Assembly: GCA_019918135.1 (NCBI GenBank)
Contig: WBZZ01001035.1
Coordinates: forward strand, 63,501-127,500
Direction of reading: 5' to 3'
DNA from: Paulinella micropora
Lineage: Eukaryota > Cercozoa > Imbricatea > Euglyphida > Paulinellidae
DNA length: 64,000 nucleotides
Shown here: positions 27,019 to 37,085 of the stretch, one piece after another
Position numbering within the stretch: the first letter of the stretch is position 1
Layout of the letters: each line of letters starts with the position of its first letter
Notes under the pieces: generated by a model
Seen by the model: the letters and a program-made list of their open reading frames with translations, nothing else
Told to the model about the DNA's origin: nothing
The model's database searches: none
Translations under genes and position numbers: made by a program

Positions 27019-29376
27019 CTAGATCAAATAGTAATTGTCATCTTCGCTCTGCAGATTCTGTAGCTGCTGCAGCTTTTGATCACACATGTGCAGACACGCC
27101 AGCGCGTCCACAAAGGCCTTAGGCTGGGAAGCGTCCCTGGAGCCATACATCTTCTCAAAGAAGGCGTGCATCCGCGCTACCACTCTCTCGTAAGCCTGCT
27201 CAAACTCTCTTTTGCCACCAAAAGCCCTGGGCGCGGTCGGGTAAAGGAAACATTGCGCATGAGGCGAGCAGACCGAGAACTGCGGGCCCTTCTGTTCGTC
27301 ATCCTTATGCTGCCTCGAGTTGACGTAGGTCTGGAAAAAGAGCTGCCAATCCCACCCGAGATCTCGCAGGACCTTAAGTTGTGTCCCTGGCGTCTCGGCG
27401 GTGTTCCACACCTTCAGGGCGCTGTTATATACCGCCAAGAGGCCATCGTACACAGCGTAGAAGTCTTGGCACTCCGCTGGTGATAGCAGGTAGGCAGCTT
27501 CGGGTTCGTTTACCTTGCGCAGCGTAACCGCGAGCTTAAAGTTGCTGCACACGGAACCACTGCGCAGCTCGAGCAGAAATCTGTCTCTTGCGTGCTCTGC
27601 AACCGGTACTGGCTTGTGCGTGCTGCTGTCGTACACACAAGGAAAATCGAAGAGGTACTGGTACATATTCTTCAGTACCAGGTCTACCACGGCTAGAGCG
27701 TTCCTGGCCATAAAGTGGGCTTTTGCCCGCAGTAGCACCTGGGCCTCACGGAGGCATTCCACACGGCTGGTGTTTGGCTGCTGTGTGTCAAAGACGTTGA
27801 TTCGCTGCGGCCCGTAAGGGCAACTCTCCTTGGTTTCACTGGCGGGGAAATATAGTATGAGGTTAGGGACCATCGAAGCAGTGAACGGCATGTACAAGTC
27901 CGATAGCGCTACCACACATTGTTGTAGTTTTGCGTCCAGTGCAGTTTTATATTCCAGGGACGCGCTGGTGGAGGGATGCGGGTCAGGCTTCCCAGTCGGT
28001 AGTGGTACTTCTACCACCCTGGCGACTTTGGCCCGTCTTTCCCTCATCTTCTCGAGGTCTTCCTCAGTAAGTGGTTCTCTGCACTCAGCTGAATGGCAGG
28101 CGTATCTTGGGCCCGGCCTGCCCGGGGTACCGGTCAGCCCAGGTAGATACCCGCCAAAGAACCACTTGGAGAGCCAGTGAGCTTGTTCGCGGGCCTGGAG
28201 GCTTCCATCTCGCTCTCGGTGCGCCAGCCAAGCCCTCTGTATCAGCAGGTCGATGACGTCGTCGCGGCCACTGAGCCTGAAGGCTATGTTGGCGTACAGT
28301 TGTCGCGCGGCCGCGGAGACTGAGTCGGCCTGGGAGCTGGCGGGTGCAGTTGTGAGGGAGCTGGCCTGCAGCGACGCTACGTCCTGGTAGAACCTTGACG
28401 CGAGCCCCAGACGCACAAGAGAGCTCACGTTGAAGGTAGTGTCGAACTGCTTGGTTGCAGTCCCTACGACGCAGACAGCGAAACCCTTCTCCATTAGGCC
28501 CGCGCACGTCTGCTTCACACAAATGTCGGCGGCGACGCCGGCGACCACTACGTTCTGGATACCGTTCACGCGCAAGATCTGGGTCAGGGTCACGACTTGG
28601 CCGTTCCTAGGATTGACGTTGGTAACTTGGGTCTCGCCATCGTTTTTGAAGACAGCCGAATTGGCATCCACGAAGCGATCCATGCCCTTGTCAAAGAAGA
28701 TTGCACGGTTTCTCGGAGCGCCCGTGGGCAGAGATTGGGTAACTCGCTCCCAGCGCGTGTCATCCAGATAGGACGAGGCTGGCTCTGGCTCCTTATAGAC
28801 AGCCGTCTGCAAAAAGTGCGGTGCCAGGTCGTGCAGTTCGTCTATTAGGTCGGAGCCCCACGTGCTCATGACACAATGAGCAGGGTACAGAGCTTGCATA
28901 ATAATTCTGAACGTACGTTGACTGTTACACAGGGTGTACTGACACTGAGGGAGTGGAAAGACGTCGTCGGCTGGTATATACTTGTACTCCTTAATGCCGT
29001 CTCGACTCTGGACCCTCTTCGCCTTTTCCTTCTTCCCTTGATTGTTGTAGTATGAATCCTGGAAGGAGATGTGTGCCGGCTGACATACATGGTCGTGGCC
29101 GCTACCCCTACACGCCTCTGCCCCCGGGTGCTTGTCCCGTGTAAAGACCACCAGGTCCCAGCCCTGCAGCTTGACCAGCTTGCGGACCTCGTGGATGCAG
29201 TCGTGCATGGCCTCCAGGTTCTTCTTTGCGGCCGGCGTGAGCTTTCCCTCCTTATCCACTTCCCTTCTGGCCAGCGTGAGCTTGCCCTCCTCGCGGATAA
29301 AGTCGTTCTGCATGTCCACGACCACTAGCGCCCAGCCGGGGGACAACTCTCGTGCGTTGGTCGCGGCGGACTGCAT
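27019..29376 (-). CDS. Nicotinamidase/isochorismatase-family hydrolase with long C-terminal extension
   Basis: ATG at 29376 opens 785 codons, all in frame. Residues 14-300 are an isochorismatase-fold domain: 'ALVVVDMQNDF' with Asp21, a nicotinamidase-type metal site 'FTRDKH' (Asp81, His83) plus His102 in 'AHISF', Lys230 in 'FFDKGMD', and the nucleophile Cys286 in 'AGVAADICVKQT'. This D-K-C triad with D-H-H metal ligands is that of nicotinamidases, which convert nicotinamide to nicotinate in NAD salvage. The remaining ~480 residues match no family I know and have no membrane segment. Cellular nicotinamidases are 180-220 residues, so the domain has an unusual insertion and tail. Substrate is inferred from motifs only. 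Confidence 0.8.
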   Translation of the reverse strand: MQSAATNARELSPGWALVVVDMQNDFIREEGKLTLARREVDKEGKLTPAAKKNLEAMHDCIHEVRKLVKLQGWDLVVFTRDKHPGAEACRGSGHDHVCQPAHISFQDSYYNNQGKKEKAKRVQSRDGIKEYKYIPADDVFPLPQCQYTLCNSQRTFRIIMQALYPAHCVMSTWGSDLIDELHDLAPHFLQTAVYKEPEPASSYLDDTRWERVTQSLPTGAPRNRAIFFDKGMDRFVDANSAVFKNDGETQVTNVNPRNGQVVTLTQILRVNGIQNVVVAGVAADICVKQTCAGLMEKGFAVCVVGTATKQFDTTFNVSSLVRLGLASRFYQDVASLQASSLTTAPASSQADSVSAAARQLYANIAFRLSGRDDVIDLLIQRAWLAHRERDGSLQAREQAHWLSKWFFGGYLPGLTGTPGRPGPRYACHSAECREPLTEEDLEKMRERRAKVARVVEVPLPTGKPDPHPSTSASLEYKTALDAKLQQCVVALSDLYMPFTASMVPNLILYFPASETKESCPYGPQRINVFDTQQPNTSRVECLREAQVLLRAKAHFMARNALAVVDLVLKNMYQYLFDFPCVYDSSTHKPVPVAEHARDRFLLELRSGSVCSNFKLAVTLRKVNEPEAAYLLSPAECQDFYAVYDGLLAVYNSALKVWNTAETPGTQLKVLRDLGWDWQLFFQTYVNSRQHKDDEQKGPQFSVCSPHAQCFLYPTAPRAFGGKREFEQAYERVVARMHAFFEKMYGSRDASQPKAFVDALACLHMCDQKLQQLQNLQSEDDNYYLI

Positions 29377-29643
29377 GATAATGGCGGACGGGCTCGTCGG
29401 GGCGCTGGCCGGTCCTTTTAGATCAAGACGAGCACGCTACTGGCACAGCCCCTGGCCCTCCCCCCTTCTACGCCCGCCCGGGAAGGGCACGGGAGAGAGA
29501 AGAGCCAGGAGGTGAGTGGACGGGGCGGGGGGGGGGGGGGGGAGGCCGGTCTCCCCCCTTTTCCTTTCCTCCTCTTTTACCCACCCCGGCCGCCCGAGGC
29601 CGCCCCTGGGCTCCTCCCCGCCCGCGGGTGGGTGGCAAAAGCA
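29377..29643. other. Divergent promoter region
   Basis: Separates the nicotinamidase-like gene from the giant glycoprotein gene. Contains a TATA-like CTAAAAGG on the minus strand near 29415 and a G run at about 29525-29541. Confidence 0.35.
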
Positions 29644-30282
29644 ATGTCTGGTCCCTCGTGGAGCCTAGCCGGTCGCTCGTCGTGGCGGCCGTGGTGGCAG
29701 GCGCGGTGGGCGCGGTGGGCGTTGTGGGCCGGCGCGGCGCTCGGGGCCAGGCTCCGCAGCACCGTCGTGGACCGCGTGCAGCGCGACGGCGCGGCGTCGC
29801 TGGCCGGCGCGGTGCAGGAGCACCAGCTGACCCTGGACTTTGACGCGTGCCAGCAGCCCTTTGGCGGCGCCGACCGCGTGCGCTTGTTGCTGAACCTCAG
29901 CAGCGGCCGCCGCGTGCCGGTGTGGGCGTCGTGCCTGGGCGTGACGTACGAGACGGACGCCGAGGTGACAGAGTACCTGCCCCTGCAGCTGCGGCTGCAC
30001 GAGCACGGCACGTGCGAGGGCGAGCTGGAAAACGAGATGCTGCGCGACGACTTCGAGCCCGAGTTCGAGCCCGTGTACGGCAACACGCGCTGGGCCCGCG
30101 CGGGCTTCGTGGCGCAGGCCCTGTTTGCGCAGGACCGCGGCGTGTGGCCCGCGGACCTGCTGGACAACGGCACCGCGGGCGCGCGCCGCCGCCTGCAGCA
30201 GGAGGTCGTGCCGGCCCCCGCGGGCGCGCTCATGCACGTCAGCCTGCCCGTGTGCGGCGGCTGCGTGCCGCGCGGGCGCTAG
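29644..30282 (+). CDS. N-terminal part of giant surface glycoprotein (or separate small gene)
   Basis: ATG at 29644 opens 212 codons. A Trp/Arg-rich N-terminus with a hydrophobic stretch ('WALWAGAALGA') could be a membrane anchor or signal. The rest is an extracellular-looking domain with N-x-S/T sites ('NLSSG', 'DNGTAG') and cysteines. The frame stops at TAG 30280-30282, and 10 bases later an ATG (30293) opens the next frame. Either these are two adjacent genes or one gene with a frame break near 30270. I favour one gene because the join is smooth and there is no intergenic space. Confidence 0.5.
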   Translation: MSGPSWSLAGRSSWRPWWQARWARWALWAGAALGARLRSTVVDRVQRDGAASLAGAVQEHQLTLDFDACQQPFGGADRVRLLLNLSSGRRVPVWASCLGVTYETDAEVTEYLPLQLRLHEHGTCEGELENEMLRDDFEPEFEPVYGNTRWARAGFVAQALFAQDRGVWPADLLDNGTAGARRRLQQEVVPAPAGALMHVSLPVCGGCVPRGR

Positions 30283-30292
30283 GCACTACACC

Positions 30293-33200
30293 ATGCAGCA
30301 GCTGGCCGAGGCCCGGCTAGCGTACGCCAGCGTGTACGGCGGCTCGCAGGCCGACGTCGGCGACAGCCTGCAAAAGCAGGCGGTGTTGTTCGAGCTGTGG
30401 TCGCACGAGCTCAACCACTCGTACGCCTGCCTGGCGCCGCTGCTGTGCATCCAGGACACGTCGGGCTTCGTGCCGCCCGCCCAGTACCAGGCCAAGGCCC
30501 TGGCCCTGCACCACGCGCAGGCCAGGCTGCGCACGGCCACGTACTTTGCCACGCGCGTGCAGGCGGCCGGCGCCAGTTCCAGCCGCCTGACCCAGCACAT
30601 CCGCAACGTCAACAACAGCCCGTACTGGTACGGGGGCCTGGCAGGGGGCGTGGCGGTGCTGGGCGCGCCGGTCACGGGGCTCGCGTACGGCATCATGCAA
30701 ATCGTGCTCGCCGTGAGCAAGCGCCGGGACCGGCGCAAGCTGGACCTGGGCGCCGACACCGACGAGACCGCGGACCTGTGGGACGAGTACATGGCCGACG
30801 ACCTGACGCGGCAGCTCGTGGCCTGGTCGCCGCTCGACGGGCGCCAGGCCTGCGCCAGCGCGCAGGCCCAGCACTGGGCCGACACGCTGGCCCACCGCGC
30901 CCCGCCGGCCTGGCTGCTGGAGCTGGACCGCGTCACTTTCGGCGGCGACCGCAGCGCGCCGGGCGACCGGCCGCCGGCCGGGCGGCTCGCGGCCGTCGGC
31001 AGCGCCGCCGCCATGCACCGCTGGCTGCAGGACGCGGGGCTGGCCCCCCGGCTGCCCGGCTACCCGACGCGCGACGACTCGGGCACGATCGACCGGACCA
31101 GCGCCAAGCACCAGGCCACGCGGGCGGAGCGCGGCTACCCGACGCAGTGGCAGTGGGACCCGCCCTGCCGCCCGCTCGGCGGCGGCCCGTACAACGCCAG
31201 CGCCGAGAGCGCCGCCTGCCGCGGGCCGGACAGCGCCGTCCCGGGCCCGGCGTCCATGTACCCGCGCTCCTTTGCGAGCGATAACCGCTGCAAGTTCGTG
31301 CCGGGCACGAACGACACCCGGGATGAACAACACACGTACGAGTGCGTGCCGGCACAGATCGACGCGCAGGGCTGGACCGAGTCCTGGCGCTGGAGCAACT
31401 GCACGGAACTGAGCGAGAAGGACCTGTACTGCGGCCTGGCCGCCGACGGCGACGCGGCCCGGGCCGTGGCGGCCAGGTGCGCCGGGTCCGGCGACCGGGC
31501 CGCCGCGCTGCGCCGGGCGCTGCTGGACAGCCTGTGGCTGCTGCTGGACGACGACGGTGGGGGCTGGGTCGAGGCGGAGGCGAAGGGCGAGGGCGAGCTG
31601 GCCACGTTCCGGCGCTACTTCTGCAGCGCCGAGCAGAGGCTGGTGAGCGCGCAGTTCTGGTTCCGGTCCGCCGGCGATCCGTCGGCCGTGGGGTTGCTGG
31701 CCGGCCGGGAGTGCCCCTGCGCCGAGTCCAGCGACGAGGGGCTCAAGGTGTGCCCCCTGAACCCCTGGGAGCGCCTGGACCCGCGCAACGGCTCGACGTG
31801 GGGCCGCCTGCGCACGCACGGCCAGCTGCAGGGCTGCGTGCGCAACCGCTGCCTCAGCTACTGCGTGCCGCTGCTGGACTTCGCCTCGCTGCGCGCGGCG
31901 CTCCGGCAGGAACCCGCCGTGAGCGATGACAGGTGTGACTCCGACTTCATGAAGAACCTGGGCGGGAACCCCGCCCTGCTCGAGCTGTCGAGCGCGCTGC
32001 AGTACGCGGTCCGCCAGCTCCAGACGCTCGAGGCGCTGATCGATGACAGCGGCGAACTGCAGCTGGACTGCGCGGCGGCCCGGGCCGTGTGCGCGTACCG
32101 CGACGGCCAAGGGAAGGAGTTCTGGCCTAACTCGACCGACCCGCACGCGTGGGTCGCGGCCTTCAACCGCTGCCACCGGCAGAGCCCGACGGGCGGGACG
32201 ACGCTGGAGTTTGTGGCCGGGGCCAACTGTACCGTGCGAGGCCAGCCCAGCACGACAGTGCCGCTGCCCAGCTTCAACCGGGCCCTGGTCACGAAGCAGG
32301 TGTACAAGGTCGGGACCGGGGGCACCGCCAACGCGCGCCAGTACGACTACTTCTGCAAGCCGAGCCTCGTCGAGGTGGACGGGGCCGAGAGCCTGCGCCT
32401 GACGGTGGCCCGGTCCGCCCTGGACGTGGCCGCGAACGCGGACGCGCTGGAGCAGTTCTTGACCGAGGTGCTGGACACGCGCAAGAACGGCACCGGGCTG
32501 GCGGCGATCGCAGAGCGGCAGCCTGAACCTGACGACCAGCGTCGAGGGGTGGCTGGGCCAAGTCAGGAGCGCGGCGCTCGGCAACCTGGGGACGCGCCTG
32601 TCCAACCTAGAGACGGACGCCCAGGACATCCGGCAGAACTTCAACAGCCTGACGCAGCAGCTGGAGGCCCGGTTCGGCGCCCTGGACGGCAGCCTGCAGG
32701 ACGTGGACGGGCTGCAGGACGGCAGCGACCGCCTGGTGGCCGAGATCCGGGCCCTGTGCGGGGCCGTGACGCAGGCCCAGGGCGCGACCCGGGGCCTGAT
32801 GACGCAGTTTGCGTCGGTGATGGGCAAGTCCAGCGCCACGGCCGCCGAGGTGGCGGGCCTGGCCCAGCGCCTGTTGTACGGGCGCGAGCGTTACCGGGAG
32901 CACGTGGGCCACGTGCACGAGGAGCTGGCGCTGTCGCTGCCGCGCGGTTTGTACCCGTTCCTGCCCACGACCCCGTACGGGGCCGCGCCCGGCCAGGCGC
33001 GCGAGTACGGCGTGGCGCCCCGGGCGCTGGCGGGGGCGGACGCCACCGCCCCCGTGCACGAGTCCCGGCTGTGGCAGGCGGTGCGCCACGCGGACGGCAG
33101 CCTGTGGCTGTATCAGCTGCGCCTGCTGGCCCTGTGCGACCTGCGCTGGGTCTTGTACGGGCTGTGCGACACGGGCTTCGACTGCGACGCCATGACCAAG

Positions 33201-36200
33201 CACTGGGGTCCCCCGCACTGCCGCCTCGGCGCCCTGGCCGACAGCCTGCGCTGCGCGGGCTGCCGCCTGCGGGCGACGGGACGGCGCTGCCCGGCCCGCG
33301 CGCCCTGGCTGGCGCCGGAGCAGGCGGAGGCGGCGCTGCTGGCCAACGTGACGTGGCTGCGTGCCGGCGCCGCCCACGAGGCGCTGGGGAGCGCCGGCGA
33401 GTGCGCGGGGCCCGCCGAGCCCGTGCCCCGGCCGTCTGCGTTCGGCGCCGCCGCGGCCGACAGCGCGTGGTTCGGGGCCGGGCCGCTGGCGCCCGTCGTG
33501 AACGTGACCCGCTTTACTTGGGCGCGCCAGTTCGCGGGCGAGGCGCCGGCCCAGGAAGCGCCGGAGAACACGGAGGCGGGGGCGCCGGGCCTGGACCTCG
33601 GCAGCGCCACCGACGTGCGCGGGCTGCTGGCGGCCGTGTGCCTGGGCCCGCAGGAGTTGTGGGGGCTGGACGGGGCCGTGGGGGGGGTGCGGCCGCTGCT
33701 CGCGAGCACGGCCCCCTCGGGCGAACGGCTGGCCCACTGCTTCTGGTCGCGCGGCTCGGCGCTGGCGTCCGCCGCGCAGGTGGCGGCGGCCGGGCAGCAG
33801 CTGCAGGCGGTCCGCGAGCAGCTCGTGTGCGACACCAGTACGCAGAGCGCGCGGGCGTTCCGGACGCTGACGCTGCAGCTGGTCGAGCAGGGCGCCGCCC
33901 AGCTGCGGCCGCCCGGCGTGCTGACCCGGGACGGGCTCCCGCCGCCGCCGTCGCTGCCAGCCGACGAGCTGGACTGGCACCTGTCGCCCTCGGCGCTGGC
34001 GGGCCTGCTGCCGCAGCAGTGGGCGCTGGCCGTGCGCGCGGCCGCCAACTCGCCCCTGCTGGCCGAGTTCCAGTACGCCGTCGAGGGGCTGCTGCCCCCG
34101 CTCGGGCTGTGGACCGACTTTACGCAGCGGGTGCAGCCGCCCGTGGACCACGCCGGCCGACCCGGCGACGACGCTGTGGAGCGCACCGCCCGCGCCGCCG
34201 GAGCTGGGAGGCAGCGAGGCGTGGCGGCTGCAGGGCACCAACGCGCAGGCGCACACCGCCGCGCAGCTGGAGGCCGCCGCCGCCGACCCGGCCCCGGAGC
34301 CGCCCGCCCTGGGCGCCGGGGACCTGCAGCTGCTGCGGCAGTACGACACGGTGCGGGACCTGACCAACTGCTACACCAGCAGCTGGCTGTCGCACACGAA
34401 CCGCGCGGTCAGGCTGCACCGGGTGCGGGGCACGCGGGCGCCGCGGGTCGAGCTGGCGCTGGCGCTGGACCGGGCCGACCCGTCGCTGGCGCGGCTCAAC
34501 GCGTCCGACCTGGACGCGCTCGAGGGGGAGCTGCGCGCGCTGGCCGCCTTCGACGTGGTGCAGGTCGACGCCGCCGGCAGCGAGCTGCTGGCCCGGGACT
34601 GGTACTGGGCAGGCGAGTTTGGCTGCGCGCTGAGCGGCGGCTGCTTCGCCGGCGCGGGGGCCGACACTTCCGGCCGCTACGTGTTTGATCTAGCGCCGAC
34701 CGACGTGTGCCTGGGCTCCAGCTCGTTCCAGCGGGCCTCGCGCGGCGCGGGGGGCACGTGCCTGAACACTGTGCGGCTGGGGGTCCGCCCCGGGCGGACG
34801 GCAACGGCAGCGCGCCGGCCGACGCCGCCGGCGACCTGGCGGACACGGCGCTGGGCGGCGGGCTGGGGCGGGCCGAGCGGCCGCGCGACCTGCACGACGG
34901 CACGTACACTATGTTTACGTACGAGGAGTTCCACCGCCAGGAGCACGGGTCCCTGCTGCACGAGCGGCCGAGCGCCCGGGACTTCGACCCGCGCCGGGCG
35001 CTCGTGAGCCCGGCGGACCTGGTGCGCGCCGTGTACGGCGTGGCCACCCCGTCGCTGGGCCGCGAGCGCGCCTTCTGCGCCAACGCCCCGGCCCAGCCCG
35101 CCGGCCACGTGTGCCGCGTCCTGGCGGGCTGGGAGCTGCTGGCGCACAACGCCAGCGGCGGCGCCCTGGCCGACGTGACGCGCCTGCGCTGGCGCTCGGC
35201 CGCCGGCGGGGGCAGGGTGACGGCGGTCTTGCGTGCCCGAGGCCGGCTCCGGCTGGTTCGGGGGCGGGGCCGCGCCGGGCAACGCGACCAACGCCAGCCG
35301 CCCGGCGGACGGAGACGACGGCGCGTGCCCGACCGACCTCCGCGTGCTGCTGCCCGGCACGCGCAACCTGGTGCTCGAGTACGACCAGCCCCAGCCCCCG
35401 CCCGCGGCCGGCTGGCTGTTGCGCCTGGAGCCGTGGGCGGGGGGCTGTGCGCCGGGCACGTACGCGCTGCCCACGGGCGCCGCGCCCACGCAGGTGTGGC
35501 GGCCGCCGGCGGGCGCGCCGTGCGACCCGCGCGTCCTGGTAGTGCTGGCGGGGGCACGGACTTGCTTCCGCTGGTCGTCCACCGCGCCCACGGCGGACAC
35601 CCAGCGCGCGGCCAGCGCCCTCGTCGACAGCGTGTACAACGACGAGCACGGCGTCCTGCTGGCCTAGCTCAGCAACCTGACGGCGGCCGCCCTGGCGCAG
35701 CACGACGAGTGGCAGCGCCTGGTGCAGCGCGCGCTCCACGACTACGCGCCGTGGCTGACGCGCGTCAACGGGCGCAGGCTGCCGGCCAACCGCAGCGCGG
35801 CGCCGCCGCAGAACAACTCGTGGCTCGCTCGGCCCGTGCCCCCGAGCGGCGACCCGGGGGCGCCTGCCAACAACCGGGGCGGCGAGCCCGAGGCCAACAA
35901 CCGCGCGGTGGTAGCGAGCCTGCTGAACCTGGCTCACCAGTTGGCGCAGCCCCCCCCGGGCCAAGAAGCCAACGCGACGACGCTGGCCGACGTCGCCGCC
36001 CTGCGCGCGCGACTGGCCGTCCTGCAGGCCATGTACGACGACAACGCCCGGCGGGTGGACGCGCTCGTGCACGAGACGCAGGACCTGTTCGCGGCGTGGC
36101 AGCACCGGACGCTGAATGGCACCCACGAGCTGTGGCACGAGCTGGTCTAGCGGGCTCACGACAGGCGGCAGCTGAAGTGACCTGACGCTCGGCGGAGGTC

Positions 36201-36526
36201 TGACCGCGGAGCAGGTGAGCGAGACCGAGGTCGTGCTGCACGACTACCAGCTCGAGTACGAGGCGAGGCGGAATGGCACCACCCGGCGGCCCGCGGCCCG
36301 GCCCCCGGCGGAGCCCTGGCGCCCGGGCACGCAGGCCGCCTTCTGGACGACCTGCGCCGGCTGTTTGCTGCTGTGTTGTGTGCTCCCCGCCGCCGTCGGA
36401 GGCAAGCTGGGGCTGGTCCGCTACCCGAAGCAGAGGCAGCGCCGCCCCAGAAGACGTAACCCGCGCCAGGTACGGCCTGCACCGGCCGCCGGTTGGCAGG
36501 CACTAGGCCACCAGAGGAGGAAGTAG
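30293..36526 (+). pseudogene. Giant N-glycosylated surface protein, multiple frame breaks
   Basis: Protein-like sequence continues through 6.2 kb but in changing frames: frame 2 from 30293 to about 32515, frame 3 to about 34190, frame 1 to about 34790, frame 3 to about 35225, frame 1 to 36150 with an in-frame TAG at 35665-35667, then frame 2 to 36526. The pieces share Cys-rich segments, many N-x-S/T sites, a heptad-like helical region (about 32540-32830, 'LSNLETDAQDIRQNFNSL') and, near the end, one hydrophobic segment followed by a basic tail ('GCLLLCCVLPAAV', then Lys/Arg-rich). This is the layout of a type I membrane glycoprotein of about 2,000 residues. Family unknown. Whether it is dead or mis-sequenced cannot be told here. 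Confidence 0.5.
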
Positions 36527-37085
36527 CCGGCCGCCGGAGCAGGCACCGGGAGGAGGAGGGGGGGGGAGAGGGCTCTGGCCGCTCTGTGTGCCCCCGACTA
36601 CTAGTCGCTCGGCCTCGCCTTCCCCTGGAGGCTAGCGTTCTGGAGAGAACCGTTTGGTTTTGGGCCTGGGCCCGGAGAGCCGCCCCCCCTGGCGCCTGGG
36701 CCAGCCAGCTTGCCTGGCAAGCATGAGTAGAGAGAGGTGAAACTTAAAAAAAGATTCTTTCCATAAACAATCCCTCTTCTTTTTTAATTGAACCAGACTG
36801 ACTTAATAAGCAGCAAGGTCGCCGCAGCTGAGTGGGGTGGGGAGATGGTGGTCTTGGTGTGAAGGAGAGTACTTTACTTCCCTAGACCCCCGGGTCTCTT
36901 CTTTAGGATGCAGGGTGACAGAGATGCTTCTATTTTCCTACTTGCGCAGCGCCGGCAAAAGACGACGAGCCCGAGCTCTTAAAAAGACACTCCTCTACCT
37001 AGATACCATCAGCCTGATCTGGCGCCTGCCCTCGGGGGCTCCTCGCGCGAGCGTATCCGGTGTGCCTGACAGTGTGCCTGACTTC
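36527..37085. other. Convergent 3' intergenic region
   Basis: 559 bases between convergent genes. Contains A+T-rich patches (about 36743-36800, including CATAAAC and TTTTTTAATTG) likely to hold the 3' processing sites. A plus-strand frame of about 180 codons from 36837 overlaps the next gene antisense and I do not accept it. Confidence 0.4.

Noticed and set aside
30317..34367. Long minus-strand frames opposite the glycoprotein
   Set aside because: Composed of Arg/Ala/Gly/Gln typical of antisense high-G+C DNA; the plus strand has Cys, sequons and a membrane segment.
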